28,962 bases of DNA from Bacteroidota bacterium (GCA_947449125.1 CANFQR010000001.1:1-28962), one strand, 5' to 3'. Shown: positions 16,520 through 25,785, numbered from the stretch's first letter. Translations and numbers: made by a program. The notes: generated by a model not told the origin, from the sequence alone.

Positions 16520-17701
16520 TTATAAACTTTTTATTTCGTTAAAAATAGTTTTTTCTTGTTTCTCCCAGTTAAATTCAGTTTTTGCTTCCTCACAGTTTTT
16601 TTTGAATTCTATGACTTCTTGTTGGTTAATGTTTAACAGAATATTTTTTAAAGATTCAATACTGTTTTCGGTTAAATAACCGACATTGTATTTAGAGAAA
16701 ACTTTACTGTTTTCGTTTGAATTTGTTGCTATTACAGGTAAAGAAGCATGAATGTATTCGAATAATTTATTTGGAGAGGCAAGTGCTTTACTTTTATTTA
16801 TTGGTTCGAGTAAATTAATTCCAAAATCGGCTCCAGCAGTAAAATGAAGCAATTTATCTGATGGTTGCCTTGCCATGAATTTTATTTTATGTGTTAATTT
16901 ATATTTTACACATGATTTTTCTAATTGGTTTTTTAATGAGCCTTCGCCAATTAGAATCAGTTTATAGTTATCAGGTAATTCAATAAATAAATCAATTAGC
17001 AGTTCTAATCCTCGTCCTTGATTAAAAACACCTTGATAAAGAAATATTATGTCAGATATACCCCACTCATAGTTTAATCTAAAGTCAAATTTTGTATCAG
17101 TTTTTTTGCTTGTTATTGGAAAATTCATAATTACCATAGTTTTTTTTATGTTATGATAATTTTTAAAATAATTAATGAGTGAATCATTTACAGAAATAAA
17201 AAGATCAACTTCAGGAATAATTTTATTTTCAATAGCGTTTCCGTGCCATTTCATTATTTTTAATAAGCATTCAAAAACAATACTGTATAAAAAGTTTGCT
17301 TTTTTAGGAAAAAATTGATTGAGGGTTTCAACATAAATTTCATGAGCATCAAAAACCAATTTACAATTAAGTTTTTTTGAGATGGTATAGGCAGGGTACA
17401 ATGTTGGTAAATCGTTAGCCCAAATGATAGAATAATTAATTTTTGATTCAATTATCTTCTTGATGTAAAAATTAAATTCAAAACAAAAAAAAGAATGTCT
17501 TAATACTTTTACCCAAAACGTATCGTTATGTACAAAAGAGAATAATCTTACATTTTCTGAAAAGTGAAATTTATCATTTTCAGGACGGCCATTGATGTAA
17601 TATAAATCGACTAAATATATTTTACTTAATGACTGAATCATTTTAATAACTCTGTTGTCATTATAGATTTCGTCGTTTAATAAAACTGCAATTCGATTCA
17701 T
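16520..17701 (-). CDS. Glycosyltransferase family 4-like
   Basis: A 393-residue GT-B enzyme. IIWANDLPTL (92-101) and LVFDAHEIYVET (115-126) are the familiar N-terminal motifs, the His of DAHE being a usual catalytic-region residue. The C-terminal domain has FLYQGVFNQGRGLELLIDLF, IGEGSLKNQLE, then SPNKLFEYIHASLPVIAT with the donor-binding glutamate. It overlaps the stop of asnB copy 2 by four bases (ATGA), so translation is probably coupled. Specificity is unknown. Confidence 0.85.
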   Translation of the reverse strand: MNRIAVLLNDEIYNDNRVIKMIQSLSKIYLVDLYYINGRPENDKFHFSENVRLFSFVHNDTFWVKVLRHSFFCFEFNFYIKKIIESKINYSIIWANDLPTLYPAYTISKKLNCKLVFDAHEIYVETLNQFFPKKANFLYSIVFECLLKIMKWHGNAIENKIIPEVDLFISVNDSLINYFKNYHNIKKTMVIMNFPITSKKTDTKFDFRLNYEWGISDIIFLYQGVFNQGRGLELLIDLFIELPDNYKLILIGEGSLKNQLEKSCVKYKLTHKIKFMARQPSDKLLHFTAGADFGINLLEPINKSKALASPNKLFEYIHASLPVIATNSNENSKVFSKYNVGYLTENSIESLKNILLNINQQEVIEFKKNCEEAKTEFNWEKQEKTIFNEIKSL

Positions 17702-19494
17702 TTACTTTGTAAAAATTTTGCTGTAATTATAGTTTTCCAATCATTCGTAAATTCATTTTTTATGATATTGTTTTTTATTAAAAACGACTTAGAGTCTTTT
17801 ACTAAATTTTGGAATTCATTTACCTTGGTCCATTGATTATGAGGTGCCTCAAAACCAATTTTGTCTTTTCTTCTTGTAATGTTATTTGGCAACTCGTTCT
17901 CCATAGCATCTCTCAAAATGGCTTTTGACCAACCATTTTTTAAAATTAATTCGGCTTTTAATCCTAATACAAATTCAATAAGTTCGTGATTTAAAAAAGG
18001 TAAGCGAACTTCAACAGAGTGTGCCATTGAGTTTCTGTCGGCAAATTTCAGTAGTTTTTCTAAACCTTGATTAGTTAACTCATATTTTAGCATTTCTTTG
18101 AGCGAATTAAATTCTCTAAAAGGATTTTTTTCAGATTTATGAGCGCCAAAAAAATCAGCGTTAATTCCAGGATTAAGAGTAGGTAGTAATTTCTTTTTAA
18201 TTTGGGTAATTACTTTATAAGTATTGGGAAAAATTAATGAGCTTAAATCTTTATAAGACAACGCTAAATTATAATTATGATTTAATTGTATGTTTTCTTT
18301 AAATCGCTGAGAAAGATTTTTATTCTTGTAAATTTCTTTAAGGTAAAACTTAAAGTCTTTATCATATCCACAAAGAAATTCGTCTGCGCCTTGTCCGTCA
18401 AGCATTACAATAATTCCATTTTTTCGTGCTTCGCGGTAAACACACCATTGTGCATAAATACTGCCGGTTTGAAAAGGTTCTTCCTGGTGTTCAATTAATT
18501 TATCTAAATCTTCCAGAATACCTTTTTCGTTAATTTCTATATTATGGTGTTTTGTTTTAAATTTTGAAACAACTTCATTTATAAAAACACCCTCATCTTT
18601 ACTAAAACCAGGAAACCTTGCAGAAAATGTATAATTATTAGTTGTGTATTGAGAAATTGCTGCAACAACAGAGCTGGAGTCTAATCCACCTGAAAGTGAA
18701 CTTCCAACAGGCACATCAGATCTTAATCGTTTTTTTACTGAATTGTAAAAAAGTTCTTTGAATATTTGTGAAGCTTTTTGAGGATTAAAGTCGTTTTTTG
18801 TAGTTATGTCTAATTCCCAATATTTTTTTTGGATAATGTTTTTTTGCTCGTCAACAATAAAATAATGAGAAGGCTTTAATTTATGTATTTCGCTGAAAAA
18901 AGTTTCTTCTTGATTCAGGGGGTTTTCAACTAAATCGTGGCAGAGGTAATTAAATAATAACGTTTCATTTTTTGTTTTTGAAATGCCAACTGCCCATAAG
19001 GCCTTCATCTCAGAAGCAAAATATAAATCGCCATTATAAAAGCTGTAATAAAATGGTTTTTCTCCAAACCTATCTCTTGCGCAAAATAATTTATTGCTTT
19101 GTTTATCATATAATGCAAACGCAAACATTCCATCAAAATAATGTAAACAATCTGCACCATAAAAATCGTAAGCTGCTAAAATTACTTCGGTATCGCTATT
19201 AGATTTGAATTTATAGCCTTTTAAAATTAAACTTTCTCGTAATTCAATGTAATTGTAAATTTCGCCATTAAAGGTGATGGTGTATCTATTTAAATAGTGC
19301 ATTGGCTGACTGCCATTTTCACTCAAGTCAATAATAGATAGTCGGCGATGACCAAGAGCAAGATGTTCTCTTTCTGAATACCAATAGCCAAAGCCATCAG
19401 GACCACGATGAGCAATTGAATTTGTCATGAGTGGTAATTTTGCAGTTAAAAAATGAATCCCTTTACTCGACAAAATTCCGGCTATTCCGCACAT
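17698..19494 (-). CDS. asnB: AsnB-type glutamine amidotransferase of the polysaccharide locus (copy 2)
   Basis: A second class II amidotransferase/synthetase, 598 residues. Cys2 (MCGIAGIL) is the nucleophile. GHRRLSIIDLSENGSQP (48-64), FNGEIYNY (76-82 region) and SNSDTEVIL (98-106) form the glutaminase pocket. The PP-loop is SGGLDSS (268-274), followed by DGQGADEFLCGY and DRNSMAHSVEVRLPFLNH. It differs clearly from copy 1 in the PP-loop (Leu instead of Tyr) and in the ADE/GDE motif, so it is not a recent duplicate. The start must be the Met before Cys2, which makes the gene overlap the preceding glycosyltransferase by 32 bases. In this context an amidase of a sugar acid is likelier than bulk asparagine synthesis, but both are open. 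Confidence 0.87.
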   Translation of the reverse strand: MCGIAGILSSKGIHFLTAKLPLMTNSIAHRGPDGFGYWYSEREHLALGHRRLSIIDLSENGSQPMHYLNRYTITFNGEIYNYIELRESLILKGYKFKSNSDTEVILAAYDFYGADCLHYFDGMFAFALYDKQSNKLFCARDRFGEKPFYYSFYNGDLYFASEMKALWAVGISKTKNETLLFNYLCHDLVENPLNQEETFFSEIHKLKPSHYFIVDEQKNIIQKKYWELDITTKNDFNPQKASQIFKELFYNSVKKRLRSDVPVGSSLSGGLDSSSVVAAISQYTTNNYTFSARFPGFSKDEGVFINEVVSKFKTKHHNIEINEKGILEDLDKLIEHQEEPFQTGSIYAQWCVYREARKNGIIVMLDGQGADEFLCGYDKDFKFYLKEIYKNKNLSQRFKENIQLNHNYNLALSYKDLSSLIFPNTYKVITQIKKKLLPTLNPGINADFFGAHKSEKNPFREFNSLKEMLKYELTNQGLEKLLKFADRNSMAHSVEVRLPFLNHELIEFVLGLKAELILKNGWSKAILRDAMENELPNNITRRKDKIGFEAPHNQWTKVNEFQNLVKDSKSFLIKNNIIKNEFTNDWKTIITAKFLQSK

Positions 19495-20689
19495 ATTCTA
19501 TAAAGTTAATATAATTTTTTTTATTTGAATTGAACGTATAATTTTCGGATATTTTTTTTCTGGCTAAGTCTCCTTTTACAGTTAAATCATACTTTCCTTC
19601 AATAATGGAGATAAAAACTTTTTCCCATTCCTCTGTTGATGCACACAAAAAGGAATCAACGTTATCAGATATAATTTCATTATTAATAGTAATTGCGCTT
19701 GCAACACTTACTATTCCTAATCCCATATATTGAATTAATTTAAATCCAGCTTTGCCTTTTGACTCATTGTCATGTATTAGAGGCATTAAACCAATGTCGA
19801 TTTTTTTTAGGTGTTCAATTTCATTTTTTAATGACCATTTAATAAATTCTTTTGGGAATGTGGTTTTTCTATCATAATAATCTCCTCCGATAATAATTAA
19901 TTTAAACTTATAATTATGAAATAGTTTTTCGAACAATGGTAGTAATAAATCTAACATTACGTAATTATTGTTACTACCAACCCAACCAAATGTAACTTCG
20001 TTTAGTGGTTTAATATATTTTTTTTGTTCGTACTTGTCATAATCAACACATGTTGGTACTATGCAAATGTTTTCTGATCTTGAATTAAGATTGATACTTT
20101 GAATTTTTTCTTTTAAATAAGTAGAAGCTACAATAAATCGCTTGTATAATTTTAAGGAGTTGTTGAATTTGTCGCCATCTTCTAGAAGTAGTTTGGCAAA
20201 TTTATTTGTTATTTTTTTTGGTTGTTCTTTGGCCGCCGATAAATCATCATCAATATCCAAAATTGCATCAGGGTTAAAGTGTAGAAGCAATTTTTCTAAA
20301 AATAAATTACCATAGTCATTAAACAAAAGTAATTCTCTTCTTACAATAACAACTTCATAGTTTCTTGACTTGATTACCTGCCAGAATCTTCTATTTAAAA
20401 ATTTAATTAGAAATAATGCATGATTGTTTTTTAGGTTGTGATAAAAATCTTCTTTATCAAAAACAGTATTAATTTCAACTTCATAGCTATTTTCCGTTAA
20501 GATTTCGCTCCATTTTTTTACGCGCCAATGGAAACCGGCATTACCTTCAAAAAATGCAGCTAAAAATAAAATTCCGGATTTATTTTTTTTCGGAGGAAGT
20601 AGCTTTTTAAAAATAAAAGCTATAAAAATGTAAACATATAGTTGGGTAAAAAGTATTGCTTTAATGAAAATATTAAAAATCCATTTCAT
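19463..20689 (-). CDS. Membrane-anchored glycosyltransferase (GT-B)
   Basis: The 408 residues start with one hydrophobic segment (about 4-28) and a basic stretch, suggesting a single inner-membrane anchor. A GT-B core follows: NAGFHWRVKKWSEIL in the acceptor domain, AILDIDDDLS, then CIVPTCVDYDKYE, TFGWVGSNNNYVMLDLLLP and KAGFKLIQYMGLGIVSVAS, the last being a donor-binding helix. It resembles glycosyltransferases with a DIDDD element in bacterial surface-glycan loci. Start and end are locked to its neighbours: TAATG overlap with the upstream methyltransferase and a 32-base overlap with asnB copy 2. Sugar specificity is unknown. Confidence 0.78.
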   Translation of the reverse strand: MKWIFNIFIKAILFTQLYVYIFIAFIFKKLLPPKKNKSGILFLAAFFEGNAGFHWRVKKWSEILTENSYEVEINTVFDKEDFYHNLKNNHALFLIKFLNRRFWQVIKSRNYEVVIVRRELLLFNDYGNLFLEKLLLHFNPDAILDIDDDLSAAKEQPKKITNKFAKLLLEDGDKFNNSLKLYKRFIVASTYLKEKIQSINLNSRSENICIVPTCVDYDKYEQKKYIKPLNEVTFGWVGSNNNYVMLDLLLPLFEKLFHNYKFKLIIIGGDYYDRKTTFPKEFIKWSLKNEIEHLKKIDIGLMPLIHDNESKGKAGFKLIQYMGLGIVSVASAITINNEIISDNVDSFLCASTEEWEKVFISIIEGKYDLTVKGDLARKKISENYTFNSNKKNYINFIEYVRNSRNFVE

Positions 20690-21435
20690 TAACTATTAAT
20701 TAGTTTTTTTAAATCATTAAAAGAAATTAGGTTGAGTATTTCTTTTCTCGATTGAGCTAATACATGAAATTCAAAGTAAGGATTGTTTATTGTGGATGAT
20801 GGACCAAAATTGATTTTTTTCGAAATAATACCAACGCCCCAATCAGTATCTACGCAACACGAATAAATATCTGTGCGTTTTCTTTCTTTTACAAAAGCTT
20901 TCCATGTAGTTCCGTTCCAGTTTTGCATTGCTGGCGATATTTCGTAACGGTGAGCTTCTCTGGCGTGCCATTCGGTGGGGGGATTACAATCGTGTAAAAC
21001 AATAAAACCGTCATCTTTTATAAAATCTAGTGAGTTATGTATATCTCTTTCTACTTGATCCGCTAAATGTAAGCCATCAACAAATATTACATCAAATTTT
21101 ATATTTTTATCTAGTAAGTTACCTGTCCTAAGGTTTTCAAAAAATTCGTCGCTAGTTAGTTTAAAGTCTACAGGGTTTGGCGCAAACTCTATACCCGGAT
21201 CAACACTATATTTTTTATCGGCAACAATTTTATTAAAATTAATTTCAGGATTTCTTACGCCAATTTCTAAATAAACAGTTTCTCTATTTAAACTATTTAA
21301 TAAGTAATTAATTATATCCGACCTAAGCGGGGTTTTATTGATTTCCTGTTTGTTTAATTTTTCGGTTTCAATATGATAAGAATCATTTAGAAACCTACCA
21401 CCCCAGTTGTAATAATTAAATAGTTTCTTGAACAT
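20689..21435 (-). CDS. Class I SAM-dependent methyltransferase (Methyltransf_24-like)
   Basis: A 248-residue Rossmann enzyme. YLEIGVRNPE (55-64) is motif I, KYSVDPG (75-81) holds the acidic end of strand 2, FDVIFVDGLHLADQVERD (114-131) and FIVLHDCNPP (144-153) are the later motifs characteristic of the Methyltransf_24 group. The DGLH and HDC residues often bind a metal and substrate in that group. It lies between the Wzt ATPase (15 bases upstream) and a glycosyltransferase (TAATG overlap). A methyltransferase beside Wzt is a common arrangement where chain length is set by methylation of the non-reducing end, so a capping role is possible but not shown. Confidence 0.8.
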   Translation of the reverse strand: MFKKLFNYYNWGGRFLNDSYHIETEKLNKQEINKTPLRSDIINYLLNSLNRETVYLEIGVRNPEINFNKIVADKKYSVDPGIEFAPNPVDFKLTSDEFFENLRTGNLLDKNIKFDVIFVDGLHLADQVERDIHNSLDFIKDDGFIVLHDCNPPTEWHAREAHRYEISPAMQNWNGTTWKAFVKERKRTDIYSCCVDTDWGVGIISKKINFGPSSTINNPYFEFHVLAQSRKEILNLISFNDLKKLINS

Positions 21436-21450
21436 AGTTTGCTTTTTGAA

Positions 21451-22662
21451 TTAAACCCATTTAAAGTTGCCGAAAACATTACCGTATTCGTAGTCGCCAT
21501 GAATAATAAATTTTGAGGATACATCGGTTACATTAAAATGGCATATTTCTTCTGCAATATCAATTTGTTTTACTTTTGGAATATGAATAAAACAATGCAA
21601 ATGATAGTTGCCACGAGTTAAAAAATGATTACTTATTTTAATGGTATGTGTGTTATTAATTATGGGTGTTTCCGCCGAAAATACAGGCGAGCCATATTTG
21701 TCTTTTACAATTACAAAAATAGAGTAAGGATGATTTTGTTTTTGGATTAGAAAGTTTAGTTGAATGTAAATAAAATCGTCACAGGTAAATTCTGAACTAG
21801 CCTCATTATTTTGATTTAGAATTTTTATTTCATTAAAGCAAACGTCAGCATCAGATTTAATTGTTTCAGGCCTGTAGTAACTGTTATGATTTCCTTGCGA
21901 TAAGTATTTAGTAATAATTTCATCCGTTGAGCCAATTGAATTTACTTGTCCTTTGGCGAGATATACCGATTTTTGACATAAAGATTTTAGCGCAGCCAAA
22001 TTGTGGCTTACAAACAAGATGGTTCTTCCGCTTTTGCTAACCTCACCCATTTTACCCATGCATTTTTTTTGAAATTCTGCATCACCTACCGCTAGCACTT
22101 CGTCAATAATTAAAATTTCATTTTGTAAAAATGCTGCTACAGCAAAGGCCAATCGCAATTGCATACCACTACTGTAATGTTTTAATGGAGTATCAATAAA
22201 CTTTTCAACCCCTGAAAAATCTACAATGGCATCAAAATTTTTCATGATTTCTGATTTTCGCATGCCTAAAATAGACCCATTCATAAATACATTTTCTCTG
22301 CCGCTTAATTCGGAATGAAATCCAGTGCCAACTTCCAATAAACTTGCAATTCTTCCTCGGCCAATTATTTTTCCGGAGGTAGGAGGTGTAATTCGCGAAA
22401 GGATTTTTAATAGGGTAGATTTTCCGGCTCCGTTTTTTCCTATAATGCCAACCGTATCGCCTGGCATTACATCAAAACTCACATTTTTTAATGCCCAAAA
22501 ATCTTCTTTTTTTGATGATGGTTTTAAAAAGGAAAGTAAACTATCTCTTAAACTTAAATAAGGCTCGGTGTTGCCTTGAATTTTAAATTTTTTACTAATA
22601 TCTCTTATTTCTAGAATTGGTTTCAATACCGTGAATTTATAAAAAAGAAGATTAAAAGACAA
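21451..22662 (-). CDS. wzt: ABC transporter ATPase for polysaccharide export, Wzt type
   Basis: The 403 residues comprise an ATPase and a C-terminal extension. Walker A is GKNGAGKST (75-83), the signature YSSGMQLR (163-170), Walker B ILIIDE (183-188) and the H-loop His220. NTEPYLSLRDSL near the N-terminus and GFHSELSGRENVFMNG are typical of teichoic acid/O-antigen exporters. From about 260 to 403 a beta-rich region matches the layout of the Wzt carbohydrate-binding domain, which recognises the capped end of the glycan before export across the inner membrane. Its membrane partner Wzm is absent from the window. The ATG at 22662 adds a short hydrophobic N-tail, and an internal start near LKPILEIRD is possible. 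First gene of the ten-gene operon. Confidence 0.9.
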   Translation of the reverse strand: MSFNLLFYKFTVLKPILEIRDISKKFKIQGNTEPYLSLRDSLLSFLKPSSKKEDFWALKNVSFDVMPGDTVGIIGKNGAGKSTLLKILSRITPPTSGKIIGRGRIASLLEVGTGFHSELSGRENVFMNGSILGMRKSEIMKNFDAIVDFSGVEKFIDTPLKHYSSGMQLRLAFAVAAFLQNEILIIDEVLAVGDAEFQKKCMGKMGEVSKSGRTILFVSHNLAALKSLCQKSVYLAKGQVNSIGSTDEIITKYLSQGNHNSYYRPETIKSDADVCFNEIKILNQNNEASSEFTCDDFIYIQLNFLIQKQNHPYSIFVIVKDKYGSPVFSAETPIINNTHTIKISNHFLTRGNYHLHCFIHIPKVKQIDIAEEICHFNVTDVSSKFIIHGDYEYGNVFGNFKWV

Positions 22663-22708
22663 TTAATTGGTGGGTTTAAAAGCCTTGTTTGTCGTTAATA
22701 TTAAATAC

Positions 22709-23803
22709 TTATATTTTTTTTTGTTTTGCTACAAAATTTTCCAAGTCGCTAATGGACTGTTTGTAGGAGAAAACTTCTGTTATAGATAGAAAATCATCTT
22801 GGTTTACGCAGTAATTATAAAATAATTTTGCGGCCTCTAATTTTTCACGGTCGTGAGTAAATAATTTAAGTATAAGTAGTATGTCTTTGGTAGAATAGCA
22901 AAACGCCTCATGCAATTTTTTAAAAGTTTTTAAACGTTCAGTATCATTATTAAGCGCGACCAAATTATTTTCTAAAGATTTTATAGCATCAACCGACGAA
23001 GCGTATTTGCAATTAATCCCTGAAACTGGCCTAGAATCGCCTGAAGTTTTCATGAAATTAGTTAATTCATTTTTTGAAGCTTCGTATTTAAAATTTTTTT
23101 CAAGTTCTTTTTTGTTCTCTTTATCTATTAAGTTGTAATAAGTTGTTTTAATCAGTTTTAATTTTTCAACTTCAAAATCGATATACTCTAAAAGAAAATT
23201 TAATTGAGCTACACTTAAACAATTGTTTCGGCTAACGTTTTCGGCTAATAGATATTTATCGTTAGCAACCTGAGCTTTTTTCATAAGAATTTTAGTATAG
23301 TTAATATACTCAGTAGGCATTGCTGATAGGCATTTCCCGTTATTTGGAATATTATTAAAGTAAGTAGGTTTACCATCTTTTAATTCACAAAAGTTTTCTA
23401 ACCGCCTATTTTTATATTTAAGGGTTGTATCTGCTTTTGGTTTAATCGGAACTATTGTAATTGGAGGCTTAACAATGTCGTAAATGGTATTAAAAGTAAT
23501 TTTTACATTGTTTAATTTTCGTGTTACTCGGTATGTAAATTCTTTATTTTTTGTAGGCTTACCTTTTTCAAACAAATATAATGTGGTTATGTACGTTATA
23601 TCGTCTGCAAACTTTATTTTTAAACGTATGGTGTCATCGTAAATGTGTTGAATTAAAACATCGTTTTGAGGTTGTTTATTGATTACAGAATCAAAAGCAA
23701 TTAGATTAAAAATTAGTCCTTCTCCCGAAAATATACGAAGATTGTTTTGTGCGTTAAAAAAAAATAAGTTAATTGTAAAGAGTAGTGTAAATAAATATTT
23801 CAT
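22709..23803 (-). CDS. Secreted protein with two tandem DUF4476 domains
   Basis: The 364 residues begin with a signal peptide (1-19, ending FFNAQ). About residues 20-135 are beta-rich and unrecognised. Two related alpha-helical segments follow, about 168-251 and 272-358. They align without large gaps: Cys195 with Cys302, DFEVEKLKLIK with HDREKLEAAK, and KYEASKNELTNFM with SYKQSISDLENFV. The helix-turn pattern and these motifs match DUF4476, a Bacteroidota domain of unknown function. It starts 26 bases after uvrC, so may be in its transcript, and precedes the wzt operon by 46 bases. The protein should be periplasmic or surface-exposed, and no function can be given. Confidence 0.7.
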   Translation of the reverse strand: MKYLFTLLFTINLFFFNAQNNLRIFSGEGLIFNLIAFDSVINKQPQNDVLIQHIYDDTIRLKIKFADDITYITTLYLFEKGKPTKNKEFTYRVTRKLNNVKITFNTIYDIVKPPITIVPIKPKADTTLKYKNRRLENFCELKDGKPTYFNNIPNNGKCLSAMPTEYINYTKILMKKAQVANDKYLLAENVSRNNCLSVAQLNFLLEYIDFEVEKLKLIKTTYYNLIDKENKKELEKNFKYEASKNELTNFMKTSGDSRPVSGINCKYASSVDAIKSLENNLVALNNDTERLKTFKKLHEAFCYSTKDILLILKLFTHDREKLEAAKLFYNYCVNQDDFLSITEVFSYKQSISDLENFVAKQKKI

Positions 23804-23829
23804 TTGGTAATACTGAGAATTTTAGTTGT

Positions 23830-25638
23830 TTAATTTGTTTTTGCGAAATAATCTGAAATTAATTTTGCTTTGTTTTTGCCTATTATTTTTTCTAATTCAT
23901 CCAAGGGCGCTTCTTTAATGTTTTTTACACTTTTTAGCGCTATTAAAAGTGTTTCGGCAGTTTTATTGCTAATGCCTTTTATTTCGTTTAATTCTGTCTT
24001 AAAAGTTTCTCTACTCCTTTTGTTTCTGTGATGTGTAATGCCAAAGCGGTGAGCTTCGTCTCTTATTTGTTGTATTATTTTTAATGTTTCGCTACGTTTA
24101 TCAAGGTAAAGTGGCAATGGGTCTGACGGAAAATAAATTTCTTCAAGTCGTTTTGCAATGCCTATGATGGCAACTTTACCTATTAAGTTCAGTTTTTTTA
24201 AACTTTCGTATGCTGCACCAAGTTGGCCTTTTCCTCCATCTATTACAATGAGTTGAGGCAGTGGTAAATTTTCCGAAACTACTCTTGAATAGCGTCTGAA
24301 AATGATTTCCTCCATAGTTGCAAAGTCGTTTGCTCCTATAACAGTTTTAACATTAAAATGGCGATATTCTTTTTTGGCGGGTTTGCCGTCAATAAATACC
24401 GGCATGGCACTTACGGCAAACTCTCCCTGAATGTTGCTGTTATCAAAGCCTTCAATTCGTCGCGGTTGTTCTTTCATTCTTAAATCTTTCATCATTTGAT
24501 TCATGATTCTGTCGGCATGTCGGTCAGGGTCTGTAAGAGCTAGTTGATTTTCTTTTTCTTGTTTATAGGCTATGGCATTTTTTAAACAAAGTTCAAGTAA
24601 CTGTTTTTTATCGCCTATTTTTGGTATTACATACTCGCAGTCGGGTAATGTTATTTCAGGTACAAATGGTACTAAAATTTCTTTACTAGAGCTGTTAAAT
24701 CTGTTTCGGAATTCTATGATTGCAAACAATAAAAGTTCTTCGTCTGTTTCATCTATTTTCTTTTTTAGTTCAATAGTTTGAGCATGTATTATAGCGCCAT
24801 TTATTATTTTGAAGTAGTGTACGTAAGCATTTTTTTCATCGCTAATAATGTTCACCACATCAGTATTGGTAATTGATGGGTGAACAATGGTTGATTTACT
24901 TTGATAATTACTGAGTAACTCTAGTTTATGTTTAAAAATTTCTGCTTGTTCAAATTCATATTTTTCGGCAGCGAGGTGCATTTTGTCCTTTAAGTCGCGA
25001 ATGGCAAAATTAATATCGCCTTTAATAATCTGTCTTATCTCTTTAATATTTTGATTGTATTCGTCTTCGGTTTGTTTACTAACGCATGGCGCTTTGCATT
25101 TACCTATTTGAAATTCGAGGCAAGCACGAAATTTATTTTTTTTAATATTATCAGCGCTTAAATCATAATTGCATGTGCGCAGTGGGTAAGTGTTTTTTAT
25201 TAAATCGAGTAGGAGAAACATTGTTTTTACGGAAGCGTAAGGGCCAAAATATTCGCTGCCATCTTTAATATGTTTACGCGTATGAAACAACCTTGGAAAT
25301 CTTTCTTTTTTAATAATGATCCAAGGATAAGTTTTATCGTCTCTTAAATTAATGTTGTACTTTGGTTTGAGATTTTTTATCAGATTATTCTCTAGTAGCA
25401 AAGCGTCTAATTCGGAGTTTACTTTAATGGTTTTAATGTCATAAATTTTTTTAACCATTATTCGTAGCCGATTGCTATCGTGTTCTTTTGAGAAGTAAGA
25501 CGACACTCTTTTTTTAAGATTTTTTGCTTTACCTACATATAATAATAGATTATCCTCGTCGAAATATTGATAAACACCAGGCTGGTCAGGCAAAGTTTTA
25601 ATAATAGACTGAATATGTTCTGAAAAGTGATTTAACAA
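23830..25638 (-). CDS. uvrC: Excinuclease ABC subunit C
   Basis: The nuclease subunit of UvrABC nucleotide excision repair, which cuts both sides of a DNA lesion. Of 602 residues, the N-terminal GIY-YIG nuclease has PGVYQYFDEDN (20-30) and LYVGKAKNLKKRV (33-45). A cysteine cluster (ACLEFQIGKCKAPC) follows, then the UVR motif (about KMHLAAEKYEFEQAEIFK). The RNase H-like C-terminal nuclease has RIEGFDNSNIQGEFAV and LIVIDGGKGQL. The end is a helix-hairpin-helix (IKGISNKTAETLL). All domains are intact. No consensus promoter was found in the 207 bp upstream. Confidence 0.96.
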   Translation of the reverse strand: MLNHFSEHIQSIIKTLPDQPGVYQYFDEDNLLLYVGKAKNLKKRVSSYFSKEHDSNRLRIMVKKIYDIKTIKVNSELDALLLENNLIKNLKPKYNINLRDDKTYPWIIIKKERFPRLFHTRKHIKDGSEYFGPYASVKTMFLLLDLIKNTYPLRTCNYDLSADNIKKNKFRACLEFQIGKCKAPCVSKQTEDEYNQNIKEIRQIIKGDINFAIRDLKDKMHLAAEKYEFEQAEIFKHKLELLSNYQSKSTIVHPSITNTDVVNIISDEKNAYVHYFKIINGAIIHAQTIELKKKIDETDEELLLFAIIEFRNRFNSSSKEILVPFVPEITLPDCEYVIPKIGDKKQLLELCLKNAIAYKQEKENQLALTDPDRHADRIMNQMMKDLRMKEQPRRIEGFDNSNIQGEFAVSAMPVFIDGKPAKKEYRHFNVKTVIGANDFATMEEIIFRRYSRVVSENLPLPQLIVIDGGKGQLGAAYESLKKLNLIGKVAIIGIAKRLEEIYFPSDPLPLYLDKRSETLKIIQQIRDEAHRFGITHHRNKRSRETFKTELNEIKGISNKTAETLLIALKSVKNIKEAPLDELEKIIGKNKAKLISDYFAKTN

Positions 25639-25785
25639 TAGAGTATAAAGTTAAAAATAAGGCGCAGGATTTAAATTTTTTTAGGAAAAATTAATTGGCT
25701 GTCAGATTTAACTCTGTATTTGGATATTGATTTTGTTAGTAATGTTAGATTGAGGTTTATTTGCGAGTAATTTATACATTAAATA

